Assembly: GCA_037976565.1 (NCBI GenBank)
Contig: CP137675.1
Span: 3,282,369 to 3,346,368 of the forward strand
Origin: Mesocentrotus franciscanus
Lineage: Eukaryota > Echinodermata > Echinoidea > Camarodonta > Strongylocentrotidae
Reading direction: 5' to 3'
DNA length: 64,000 nt
The position numbers and the translations under genes were made by a program. The notes under the pieces were generated by a model. That model did not search any database and had not been told where the DNA came from. It saw only the letters and a list, made by a program, of their open reading frames with translations. This document shows, piece after piece, positions 1-11,070 of this stretch (position 1 is the stretch's first letter; each line of letters starts with the position of its first letter).

Positions 1-44
1 CATTTCAGAGCTCTTATTTCCTATTCATGTGGATGTGGTTTGTC

Positions 45-260
45 AAGATTGGTAGAGCGCACGCTTTCCGATAATGAGATCCCGAGTTCGAACCATGCCC
101 ACTGCCTTTTGTCCTTCAGCAAGACAATTTATCCATAATTATTGCTGCTCTCTACTCAGGTGTATAAATCGGGACCCGCGGTAGGAGGTGGAATCCTTTA
201 TGTGAACAATCTTCTCAATGCCCATGAGCCGCTTGGAAGGAATGCTCCCCAGGGAGCGAA
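45..260 (+). repeat. tRNA-derived SINE (probable)
   Basis: The segment has a box A-like TTGGTAGAGCGC and, about 40 bases on, a box B-like GAGTTCGAACC. This is the internal RNA polymerase III promoter layout of tRNA-derived SINEs. The body then contains the CAGGTGTATAAATCGGGACC stretch and a GGTAGGAGGTG motif typical of invertebrate SINE bodies. It is not a functional tRNA, because no acceptor stem or anticodon arm can be folded. The ends are approximate. Confidence 0.6.
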
Positions 261-384
261 GATGTAACGCGCTTAGAGATGTGGAGATGTAAATTATTCA
301 TAACTTATTATAGTTAACAAATTATGTTATTTACCAGATTATGACCAACTCTCATTCAATATAATAATCCAATAACTTTGGGGG

Positions 385-720
385 CCCAGTCGTGTGAATC
401 CCATTGATATTGCAATGTTGGTATTCCTTACCTGATACCAATCAGGGTTCAGTCGACGTTCTTGCAACGTGCATTTAATAATCTTAACATTTCTGGACAA
501 CACTATTTCGACGGCTCACGGGGGCCTTGCTCCCGTTGCCCATGAATAGACTATTAGCGGACCCCTCTTTGCCAACCATTGTATGGTTTCTTGTGAAAGT
601 GCTAACCAGGTTGGTACATGTTTACAACTGAACAATGCTCGTTGACTTTCCAGGCCATTCTGATGTTTAAAAAAATGCGTTACGCCACCCCCCACACTCT
701 CCACAAGCGGGGGTAGTCAT
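385..720 (+). repeat. Diverged non-LTR retrotransposon 3'-tail fragment (oldest module A copy)
   Basis: The sequence shares the landmark GTTCTTGCAACGTGCATTT and the following TTTCTGGACAA with the module A copies at about 1,860, 2,615, 5,370, 8,075, 14,200 and 16,860. It has many substitutions and a different middle part. Like the long copies it ends in a C-rich stretch just before a TCATTCA-type junction. It appears to be the oldest relic of the family that makes up part of the tandem array. Confidence 0.5.
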
Positions 721-954
721 TCAAAACTATGTATCTAGATCATGTAGATGATCCATATGAATGCTGCTTTGAAAAACTTTGCGTATTCGTATAAAGCATG
801 AAATTAAAACGTATGTATATAAATATGAAATAGTGTTCTTTGGGGGTTCCAGCTTAAATGGCGTATGGTGGCTACTCATAACGCAAATCCGTTTTACCCA
901 GATTACTGCCAAAATATCTGGTAGGATCTACGTGCGACCTTCTCAGTTCAGATA

Positions 955-1465
955 TCTTATCCATCCATTGTTATGCCTTCCCTTTTCCCCTCCCGATACT
1001 AGTCCCATTCTCCGTTCATTATAATAAAAACCCTAAAACCAAGGAGGTAACATGTACTGCTTTATTTCCCTATCCAGCTAACCTCCACCTTGGTTACCAT
1101 TAGCCATCCAGAAAACATTACTATGCCCCCCTTTTCTCCCTCCCAACAGTAGTCACATTCTCTGTTCATATCTGAATAAAACCCCTAAAACCCAAGGAGG
1201 TAACATTTATACTTTATATCCCCTATCCAGACCTCCCTCCCCTTGGCTACTCTTAGCCATCCATAACACATTGTTACGCCATGCCTTTTCTCACCTCCCG
1301 ACACTAGTCCCATTCTCTAGTTCATTATATATTCTTTATCCAAACTGTATATTTATATACATATACTGCTTTATATCCACCTATACAGCATATATACCCT
1401 TATGGTTATATCCCTTGCTATCCATAACACATGGTTATGCCCTCCCCTTCTCCCCCGATGGTCAT
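955..1465 (+). repeat. Short tandem repeat, about 155-bp period, three-plus copies
   Basis: A segment beginning CCATCCA, followed by a pyrimidine-rich tract, then CTAGTCCCATTCTC-type sequence and CCCTAAAACC-AAGGAGGTAACAT, recurs at about 959, 1,104 and 1,258. A partial fourth copy lies at about 1,421. Copies differ at several positions. No coding potential was found. Confidence 0.6.
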
Positions 1466-1740
1466 TCATAACTCTATTATCTAGATCATGTAGATATTCT
1501 TTATCCATGCTGCATGTAACTGAATACAAATCATCGAATGTTTTGAAGGCACGGATCATTGAAAACCTGTGGGTAAGCGTATAAAGCATGACATTAAAAC
1601 ATAACTTATGTATACACATATGAAATATTGCTCTAATTTGGGGGTTTCTAGTTTAAAGAGCGTATGGTGGCTACGCCCCACTGTCAACTTATAACGCATA
1701 CCCTTATTACTTCAGATTACTCCCGAAATATAGGATCTAC

Positions 1741-2200
1741 GTGGCGACCTTCCCAGCAAGGCTATGTTAGGAACATTTCTGAGCTCATATTTCCCCGCTG
1801 GAATTGAGATTGCATTGTGGTTATTCATTAACTGATACCATTCAGCCAGGGTTCCGTCGGTGTTCTTGCAACGTGCATTTTATAATCTGAACATTTCTGG
1901 ACAATAATTTTTAAACAGCTCACGGGGACAGCTTAACATGAGGCTCCGTACTGGAGTTGGCAGATTTATTGCCAACAATAGCCCCTTTCCTGCCTGCACC
2001 TGTTGCTCACTTGAGCAAACGGCTGCCCACATCATACACGACTGCCCCATCCTCGGCCCACCAAACCCAAACCCCAAACTTTAATAACTTTGGACCCCGA
2101 CACAATTCATTAGATAGGCTTGCGCGATGTTGCTAAATTTCTGAAGCTTCTGAAGAAGAATACTTGTTGATTTCCGTTCCATTCGCATATATAAAACATT
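1741..2200 (+). pseudogene. C-terminal end of a non-LTR retrotransposon ORF2 (remnant)
   Basis: In the frame of the ATG at 1,938 the translation reads RLRTGVGRF, followed within about 15 residues by a CTCC pair and then EQTAAHIIHDCP. This Cys/His pattern (R-L-R-T-G near the start, a CxC-like knuckle and a terminal HxxxxCP) is the usual carboxy-terminal tail of LINE reverse-transcriptase polyproteins. No reverse transcriptase catalytic motif is present and upstream frames are broken. Only the extreme 3' end was retained. A second long copy lies at 16,763-17,205. The array's other copies stop right after CACCTGT. Confidence 0.7.
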
Positions 2201-3128
2201 TCGCATTACCTTCCCGCCCCCCCCTCCCCACAAGGGGGTTCATTCATAACTCTATTATCTAAATTGTGTAGATGTTCTTTATCCATGCTGCATGAAACTG
2301 AATACAATCATCAAATGTTTTATGGCACGGATCATTGAAAACCTGTGCGTATGTGTATAAAGCATATAGTTTTTTTAAAGAGGACGCGGAAATTTACCAG
2401 TAATACAGGGGTATGCGCACGATATTTGTATATAATCATAGGTTTTCCCATCCATTTTCAAACGATCGTCATTCAATTTCATTAATTGTTAACTTCAATT
2501 TCGTGCGGAAAGTTTTTCGTGTTTTTCATTTCCGAGCTCATATTTCCCCGCTGGAATTGAGATTGCATTGTGGTTATTCCTTAACTGATACCATTCAGCC
2601 AGGGTTCCGTCGGTGTTCTTGCAACGTGCATTTTATAATCTGAACATTTCTGGACAATAATTTTTAAACAGCTCACGGGGACAGCTTAACATGAGGCTCC
2701 GTACTGGAGTTGGCAGATTTAATGCCAACATCAGACCCTCTCCTGCTTGCACCTGTAATACAGGGGTATGCGCACGAAATTTGTATATAATCATAGGTTT
2801 TCCCATCCATTTTCAAACGATCGTCATTCAATTTCATTAATTGTTAACTTCAATTTCGTGCGGAAAGTTTTTCGCCGGTCATATGTTCAATTCCGTCCTT
2901 GCGCACACAATTTCGTTCTTTCGCAATCTAGTTCATCATTGTACCGATCATTTTAGTCAAAACGTATTCAATTTCGTCCAGTCGCTCCTGCCGGTTGTAA
3001 AGGTTGACGTGCTTGACACGTGTGCCAAATATGAAAGTGGTTGAATATATAATAAAGAAATAAGACAGTGGGCCCTATTAGCACCCCTCTTTGACAGAGG
3101 CGGCCCTCCTGGAGGGGGGAAGGGACAC

Positions 3129-4240
3129 AGTGCCCCACAATTTTTCAAGCACCCGAAAAGTGCCCCTTTTTACATAGGAAAAGTGCCCCCTTAACTTTGT
3201 AAGAAGTGCCCCTTTTTACATAGGAATAGTGCCCCTCTTTCTTAGTTTGACAAGTGCCCCTATTAATTTGTAAAATTGCCCCTTCCCTTTTACCTGTGAT
3301 AAGTGCCCTTTTATTTTCACACGTGCCCCTTTTCCTTCGACAAGTTCCCATTTTCCTTTGCAAAAGTGTCCATTTTACATTCTCATAAGTGCCCTTCTTA
3401 ATCTCTATAGGAAGTGCTCCGTTTCAGGTACGAGAATTGCCCTTTTTCACTTTTGATAAGTGCCCCCTTCATCTTGGATAATTGCCCTATTCAAATCTGA
3501 GAGGTGCCTCTTTTACTGTGACAAGTGCCCCTTTTCCTCTGTAAGAAGTGCCCTTTCCCTTTTTATAGCTACCCCCATTTTAACTCGGATAAGCGCACCA
3601 TATATTTTCACATGTGCCCCTTTACCTTTCTAATAAGTGCCCCTTTTCTAATGAAAAGTGCCCCATTACAAAAAGAGCCCCTTCCCCTTATCATAAATGC
3701 CCCTTTTCATCTCTGGTAAATGACCCTTTTCAGGGACGAGAAGTTACTCCTTTTATCTTCAGATAAGTACCCGCTTCACCTCCGATAAATGCCCCTTTAA
3801 AATCTGATCGGTGCCCATTTTCTTTCAACAAATGCACATTTTCCTTTATTATAAGTGCCCCTTTTTCATTCACATAAGTGCCCCTTTTCATATTTGGTCG
3901 TTGCCCATTTTCAGGTGCGATAAGTGCTTCTTTTCACCTTTGATAATTTCCTTTTTAACAATGATACGTGCCCCTTTTCCTTTCTAATAAGGGACCTATC
4001 CCTTTTCATAAATGCCCTTTTCACCTTAAATGCCCCTATCAAAACCTGATGGGGCCCCTTTTCCGTCGACAAATGCCCATTTCCTATTCTCATGACTGAC
4101 TTTTTCATCCCTGGTGAGTGACTCTTTTGAAGTTGTAAGAAATGCCCCATTTTCACCTCTGATAATTACTTTTTGTACTGACACATGCTCCTTTTCGTTT
4201 CTGATAAGTGTCCCCTTTTCCTCTCATCATTAAACACGCC
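3129..4240 (+). repeat. Minisatellite C, copy 1 (about 26-27-bp units, AAGTGCCCCTTTT core)
   Basis: About forty degenerate units with the core AAGTGCCCCTTTT, linked by variable 10-14-base spacers such as CTTTCTAATA or ATCTCTGG. The spacing is close to a multiple of three, so short open frames with a ninefold amino-acid periodicity appear on both strands. The frames drift and stop, so they are not taken as genes. The same array recurs at 5,880-6,945, 14,712-15,775 and 17,768-18,830, and inverted at about 32,200-33,470. Confidence 0.9.
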
Positions 4241-4249
4241 CCTAATTTC

Positions 4250-4735
4250 AAGAGACTAAGAGCAATTTTCCCCCAAAGCTCGCTCGCTACGCTCCCACGC
4301 ATTTATATAGATTATATACTTATGTTACTAAAGGTCTTTTCTTTGCTTATAACCCCACCAGGATGGGTTTTTTTCTTCTTTATAAGATGTAATTTTTCGC
4401 ACTGCCATCTCACAAATCTTAAACTTTTTCCTCACTCGCTTCGCTCGCTCGCAAATAAATTGTCAGACCATCACACCCAGCTGCAAAGTATGATGCTTAA
4501 GCAATTTCTTGTATGGTGTATAAAGTGAAACAAATATAGAAATCATCCCTGATAATGTAATCACAATGGAGGGGTATATACCAATTTCTAAAAAAATTGT
4601 ATATTTTGCTTTGAGATTTCCTTTGTAGGTGCCCCTTTTTTTTCTTCTAGAAAGTGCCCTTTTTTCTTGATGCCCCCCTACTTTGGAAGTCGCTCGGCCC
4701 TTGCCTTCGACCATAATAGCTTGGGCTTGATAGGG
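4250..4735 (+). repeat. Module D, copy 1, with mirror-symmetric CTCGCTCGC motifs
   Basis: The non-minisatellite module between C and E carries GCTCGCTCGCTACGCTC at about 4,279 and CTCGCTTCGCTCGCTCG about 160 bases later. The second is nearly the first read backwards on the same strand (a mirror repeat, not an inverted repeat). It ends with TTTGGAAGTCGCTCGGCCC. Other copies are at about 6,955-7,440, 15,780-16,260 and 18,850-19,325, with a partial copy at 13,345-13,575 and an inverted one at 31,564-32,200. Confidence 0.75.
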
Positions 4736-4747
4736 TATATTTACATA

Positions 4748-4923
4748 CACCAGTTATGGGGACATTTATATACACTGGTTATGGGGACATTTATATATAT
4801 ATCGCGTTATGGGGACATATATATATACCGCGTTATGGGGACATTTATATATATACCGCGTTATGGGGACATTTATATATACCGCGTTATGGGGACATTT
4901 ATATATACCGGTTTATGGGGACA
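4748..4923 (+). repeat. Minisatellite E, copy 1 (TATGGGGACATTTATATA)
   Basis: Seven to eight units of about 25-28 bases contain TTATGGGGACATTTATATA plus an ACCGCG or ACACTG linker. The TATATA part varies in length between units. Homologous arrays are at 7,450-7,624, 13,599-13,754, 16,274-16,413 and 19,340-19,432, with different unit numbers (about four in the last). A stray inverted piece occurs at about 19,590-19,630. Confidence 0.9.
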
Positions 4924-5879
4924 AATGTCCGCGCAACTAAGTCTGGTACAGACAGACTAATTTTGGTCATTCATAACTCTATTATCTAGATCATGTAGAT
5001 ATTCTTTATCCATGCTGCATGTAACTGAATACAAATCCTCGAATGTTTTGAAGGCACGGATCATTGAAAACCTGTGGGTAAGCGTATAAAGCATGACATT
5101 AAAACATAACTTATGTATACACATATGAAATATTGCTCTAATTTGGGGTTTCTAGTTTAAAGAGCGTATGGTGGCTACGCCCCACTGTCAACTTATAACG
5201 CATATTCCTTATTACTTCAGATTACTCCCGAAATATAGGTTCTACGTGGCGACCTTCCCAGCAAGGCTATGTTAGGAACATTTCTGAGCTCATATTTCCC
5301 GCTGGAATTGAGATTGCATTGTGGTTATTCCTTAACTGATACCATTCAGCCAGGGTTCCGTCGGTGTTCTTGCAACGTGCATTTTATAATCTGAACATTT
5401 CTGGACAATAATTTTTAAACAGCTCACGGGGACAGCTTAACATGAGGCTCCGTACTGGAGTTGGCAGATTTAATGCCAACATTAGACCCTCTCCTGCTTG
5501 CACCTGTAATACAGGGGTATGCGCACGATATTTGTATATAATCATAGGTTTTCCTATCCATTTTCAAACGATCGTCATTCAATTTCATTAATTGTTAACT
5601 TCAATTTCGTGCGGAAAGTTTTTCGCCGGTCATATGTTCAATTCCGTCCTTGCGCACACAATTTCGTTCTTTCGCAATCTAGTTCATCATTGTACCGATC
5701 ATTTTAGTCAAAACGTATTCAATTTCGTCCAGTCGCTCCTGCCGGTTGTAAAGGTTGATGTGCTTGACACGTGTGCCAAATATGAAAGTGGTTGAATATA
5801 TAATAAAGAAATAAGATAGTGGGCCCTATTAGCACCCCCCTTCGACAGAGACGGCCCTCCCGGAGGGGGGGCAAGAGGG

Positions 5880-6945
5880 CACAGTGCCCCACCATTTTCA
5901 AGCACCCGAAAAGTGCACCTTTTTACATAGGAATAGTGCCCCTCTTTCTTAGTTTGACAAGTGCCCCTATTAATTTGTAAAATTGCCCCTTCCCCTTTTT
6001 ACCTGTGATAAGTGCCCCTTTTATTTTCGCACGTGCCCCTTTTCCTTCGACAAGTTCCCATTTTCCTTTGCAAAAAGTGTCCATTTTACATTCTCATAAG
6101 TGCCCTTCTTAATCTCTATAGGAAGTGCTCCGTTTCAGGTACGAGAATTGCCCTTTTCACTTTTGATAAGTGCCCCTTCATCTTGGATAATTGCCCTATT
6201 CAAATCTGAGAGGTGCCTCTTTTACTGTGACAAGTGCCCCTTTTCCTCTGTAAGAAGTGCCCTTTCCCTTTTTATAGCTACCCCCATTTTAACTCGGATA
6301 AGCGCACCATATATTTTCACATGTGCCCCTTTACCTTTCTAATAAGTGCCCCTTTTCTAATGAAAAGTGCCCCATTACAAAAGAGCCCCTTCCCCTTATC
6401 ATAAATGCCCCTTTTCATCTCTGGTAAATGACCCTTTTCAGGGACGAGAAGTTACTCCTTTTATCTTCAGATAAGTGCCCGCTTCACCTCCGATAAATGC
6501 CCCTTTAAAATCTGATCGGTGCCCATTTTCTTTCAACAAATGCACATTTTCCTTTATTATAAGTGCCCCTTTTCATTCACATAAGTGCCCCTTTTCATAT
6601 CTGGTCGTTGCCCATTTTCAGGTGCGATAAGTGCCTCTTTTCACCTTTGATAATTTCCTTTTAACAATGATACGTGCCCCTTTTCCTTTCTAATAAGGGA
6701 CCTATCCCTTTTCATAAATGCCCTTTTCACCTTAAATGCCCCTATCAAAACCTGATGGGGCCCCTTTTCCGTCGACAAATGCCCATTTCCTATTCTCATG
6801 ACTGACTTTTTCATCCCTGGTGAGTGACTCTTTTGAAGTTGTAAGAAATGCCCCATTTTCACCTCTGATAATTACTTTTGTACTGACACATGCTCCTTTT
6901 CGTTTCTGATAAGTGTCCCTTTTCCTCTCATCATTAAACACGCCC
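5880..6945 (+). repeat. Minisatellite C, copy 2
   Basis: The order of variant units is the same as in copy 1 (for example the GACCCTTTTCAGGGACGAG unit and the TCTGATCGG unit recur at equivalent places). The array was therefore duplicated as a block, not expanded independently. It lacks about two of the first units present in copy 1. Confidence 0.9.
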
Positions 6946-7449
6946 TAATTTCAAGAGACTAAGAGCAATTTTCCCCAAAGCTCGCTCGCTACGCTCCCAC
7001 GCATTTATATAGATTATATACTTATGTTACTAAAGGTCTTTTCTTTGCTTATAACCCCACCAGGATGGGTTTTTTTCTTCTTTATAAGATGTAATTTTTC
7101 GCACTGCCATCTCACAAATCTTAAACTTTTTCCTCACTCGCTTCGCTCGCTCGCAAATAAATTGTCAGACCATCACACCCACCTGCAAAGTATGATGCTT
7201 AAGCAATTTCTTGTATGGTGTATAAAGTGAAACAAATATAGAAATCATCCCTGATAATGTAATCACAATGGAGGGGTATATACCAATTTCTAAAAAAATT
7301 GTATATTTTTGCTTTGAGATTTCCTTTGTAGGTGCCCCTTTTTTTCTAGAAAGTGCCCTTTTTTCTTGATGCCCCCTACTTTGGAAGTCGCTCGGCCCTT
7401 GCCTTCGACCATAATAGCTTGGGCTTGATAGGGTATATTTACATACACC

Positions 7450-7624
7450 AGTTATGGGGACATTTATATACACTGGTTATGGGGACATTTATATATATAT
7501 CGCGTTATGGGGACATATATATATATACCGCGTTATGGAGACATTTATATATATACCGCGTTATGGGGACATTTATATATACCGCGTTATGGGGACATTT
7601 ATATATATACCGGTTTATGGGGAC
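7450..7624 (+). repeat. Minisatellite E, copy 2
   Basis: Same structure as the array at 4,748, with one unit carrying TATGGAGACA in place of TATGGGGACA and slightly longer TATATA tracts. Confidence 0.85.
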
Positions 7625-8384
7625 AAATGTCCGCGCAACTAAGTCTGGTACAGACAGACTAATTTTGGTCATTCATAACTCTATTATCTAGATCATGTAG
7701 ATATTCTTTATCCATGCTGCATGTAACTGAATACAAATCATCGAATGTTTTGAAGGCACGGATCATTGAAAACCTGTGGGTAAGCGTATAAAGCATGACA
7801 TTAAAACATAACTTATGTATACACATATGAAATATTGCTCTAATTTGGGGTTTCTAGTTTAAAGAGCGTATGGTGGCTACGCCCCACTGTCAACTTATAA
7901 CGCATATTCCTTATTACTTCAGATTACTCCCGAAATATAGGTTCTACGTGGCGACCTTCCCAGCAAGGCTATGTTAGGAACATTTCTGAGCTCATATTTC
8001 CCCGCTGGAATTGAGATTGCATTGTGGTTATTCCTTAACTGATACCATTCAGCCAGGGTTCCGTCGGTGTTCTTGCAACGTGCATTTTATAATCTGAACA
8101 TTTCTGGACAATAATTTTTAAACAGCTCACGGGGACAGCTTAACATGAGGCTCCGTACTGGAGTTGGCAGATTTAATGCCAACATTAGACCCTCTCCTGC
8201 TTGCACCTGTAATACAGGGGTATGCGCACGATATTTGTATATAATCATAGGTTTTCCTATCCATTTTCAAACGATCGTCATTCAATTTCATTGATTGTTA
8301 ACTTCAATTTCGTGCGGAAAGTTTTTCGCCGGTCATATGTTCAATTCCGTCCGTGCGCACACAATTTCGTTCTTTCGCAATCTA

Positions 8385-11070
8385 TATCTTTAGTGTTGGA
8401 ACAGTTAGAATCTCCACCAACAATCAGGTATTTTTCGTTTATTATCAGTGTTTCTTTGAAGTTATAACGAATAAATGCAACAACACGTTTCCAGAATAAT
8501 ACTACTTTGGGGCATTCTAAAAGAACATGAGCAAACGATTCAGTTGTTTTGCAAAAGGCACATAAGTTTACATTTAAAATTTTCCATTTACATAAATTAT
8601 ATCTGAACGGTAAAATTCGATGAAGTGTTTTAAAATTTACTTGCTTTACTTTATTGTTTTTATTGTTTTAAATTTAAATTTCAGTATCTCTTTCCAGTCA
8701 AAATCAATTGGAAGGTTGAATTTTTCTTCCCAGTGTGTTAATACAGCTAGATCACTTTTCCTGAGCTCACTCATTAAACCATAGAAATGTTTCGATTTCA
8801 TTGTTGACAGTCTAATGACATCACCCGTTTTGATTTCGCAGAAATCATTGTCATAATGTTGTATAGTACCTCTATCGTCATCGTCATGCTGGTTGACTTC
8901 ATGAATTCGTTTTATCCAAACTTTAGGGATCGCCTTTTAAGCTTCGTATACATAAAGTCAACCAATAAGGAATTCGAACCAAGTATATTACAGATATGAT
9001 CTCGTGTCTTAAAATGTCGATTTTCTACAATATCATCAACTAGTACAATACCATTTGTAAACCATTCTTTAAAAAAGGGTTCTATTGTCAAATTTTATGT
9101 TACTGTTGTACCATAACACTTCATTTCTAACATCTTCAACATGCAAAATGTCAATATACTTAAGTTCGCTCCAGCATACGAGACAATTAACATAAAACTC
9201 AGGTAGATTGTGTTTTGAACATAGAATCAACATATCTTTGCGAGAACAATTGGATTTTAAAATCAGAGACAACGGACATATTTTTCAATCCAGAATTTAA
9301 ACATAAATTTCCATGGTGTATCTTGGTTATTTTCAAAGAACTTTGATAACCATGCTAAATGCAGGGATTTGAACTTGGAATGCAAATCTATCATACCTAG
9401 GCCTGCATTTTCAGTTGTATTTATTAAGACTGATCTCTTTATCTTGTCTCTTTTGAATTCCAAAGGAAATTATAAATCAATTTGTTCAAGTCAACAATTA
9501 GTTTTTGAGGAATGGGTAATACTGAAGCAACATACACAAATTGTGAAATTATAAGTGATTTAATTATAACAACTTTACCATAAATGGTTAAATTTCTCAT
9601 CTTCCAGAAATTTAGGATCGATTTAACTTTTTCAAGTTTCACAGACCAGTTCAGCCGATCACATTCTTTTTATTTCTAGTTAGGTATATACCTAAATACT
9701 TGACTGGATTATCATTCCATTTTAATTCTTTTATAAATTCTATTTGAGGTGTCGTTGTTATTGCATTTGTTTTCATAACATTTAAGCTTGGCCCAGCAAA
9801 ATGTCCGAACCTTCTGACTTCTTCAAGTGAAATGTTAGCAGATTCAATGGAATTAAGAAAAAGGACAGCGTCATCAGCTAATTGTGATATTTTAAAAACT
9901 TTCGACATACCGTTATTTGCAGAGACGACCGTGATACCATGTATTTCATTATTTTGTTTGATTTTTAAGGCCATGACTTCAACAACAAGGATGAATAGTA
10001 ACGCAGAAAGCGGACAGCCTTGCCTTATTCCTCGTCTTATTTCAAATTTTTGAGAAACCCAACCATTGTTTATCACACTTCCTATCGCATTAGCATAAAT
10101 TGCTTTGATCCAACCAATGAATGATTCTTTGAACTTGAGCTTATTTAATAATTGAAACAGAAAATCGTGATTAACTACATCAAACGCTTTTTAAAATCAA
10201 GAAAAAGAAATATACCCGGCAAATGACAGGATTTACAATATTCAATAATATCTTGAACTAAACGTAAATTTTGCATAGCAGAGCGTTGTTTCAAATATCC
10301 TGTTTGATCAAAGGATACCAATTTACATATAACATTTTTCAGTCTTTTACATAACACCTTCGCTAAGATCTTGTAGTCAGTGTTCAGTAATGATATTGGT
10401 CTCCAATTGTCCAAACTCTGTTTATCCCCTTTCTTATATAACAAAGTTAGAATAGCTAATCTTTGTGATTCAGATAGTGTCTTTGTTGAAAACCCTCATT
10501 TATACAGTCTATTAACAGATATTTTACGTCGTCCCAAAAACATTTTAAAAATTCCACAGATAAACCATCACTGCCAGGTGACTTGTTGTTTTTCATGGAT
10601 ACAATAGCCTGCCGACATTCTTCTTCAGTAACCAGTCCTTCACATGACATTGCTTCATCTTCCGTTAAAGTTGGAAGTTCGATTGAAGCTAAATAATTAT
10701 CAATTTCAGACAGTTTAGCTCCATCGAGCTTTTTAGAGTACAAACATTCATAGTACTTTACAATTTCTCTAAGTATAGTTTCTTGGTTAGTGATATGTTT
10801 TGCATTCTTCTTTATACAATCTATTTCTTTCCTTTTTCCGTTTCTTTTTTCACTTTGAAGAAAGTATTTCGTTGATTTCTCACCACATTCCATCCATTTT
10901 TGTCTTGACCTAACGAATGCTCCTCTACATTTATATGTTAGCCATTTGTCTAATTTCATTCTGATTTTTTGCAATGTTTTTACGTTTTCTTCGGATGGCT
11001 CTTCATCAATTTTATTACTAACTTTGATAAATTCATCTTGTAATTGTTGAAAGGTTTTTTTATTTTGCAT
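8385..11070 (-). pseudogene. LINE ORF2, reverse transcriptase and incomplete C-terminal tail
   Basis: Successive minus-strand frames carry SPGSDGLSVEFLKCFW (11,070-10,456) and NWRPISLLNTDYKILAK, a QTGYLKQRS segment and a catalytic-region FLDFK (10,444-10,175). Next come RQGCPLSALLFILVVEV, the polymerase motif LADDAVLFL and VKYLGIYL (10,076-9,651), and later KVKSILNFWKMRNLTIYGKV (9,642-9,439). The last part, translated from 8,560 down to 8,385, contains ESFAHVLLECP, the beginning of the usual terminal knuckle, and then ends at the junction. At least four frame changes are needed, so this is a dead copy. Confidence 0.8.

Larger units (their letters stand above)
1461..4965 (+). repeat. Composite tandem unit 1 (A-A'-B-A''-B-C-D-E)
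   Basis: This is the first and most irregular copy of the array unit. Module A (1,461-2,242) contains a long retrotransposon tail, followed by a second A start (2,243-2,398). Module B starts at 2,399 but is broken at about 2,525 by another retrotransposon tail, and B then restarts and completes (2,758-3,050). The C minisatellite runs about 3,129-4,240, module D about 4,250-4,735, and the E minisatellite 4,748-4,923. The rearranged left half suggests it lies at the edge of the array, where copies are less homogenised. Confidence 0.8.
4966..7667 (+). repeat. Composite tandem unit 2 (A-B-C-D-E)
   Basis: This complete unit of 2.70 kb is the best reference copy: A 4,966-5,510 (retrotransposon tail cut at CACCTGT), B 5,511-5,815, C about 5,880-6,945, D about 6,955-7,440, E 7,450-7,624. 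It begins with the same TCATTCATAACTCTATTATC as its neighbours. It is very similar to units 1, 4 and 5 over long stretches, with scattered single-base and small indel differences, as expected of a homogenising tandem array. Confidence 0.9.

Noticed and set aside
45..110. A functional tRNA gene
   Set aside because: Box A and box B motifs are present, but no cloverleaf with acceptor and anticodon stems can be drawn. The downstream body is SINE-like.
4667..4960. Tyr/Ile/Gly-rich frames over minisatellite E
   Set aside because: Pure translation of a short tandem repeat, present in more than one frame. Unit counts differ between arrays and break the frame.
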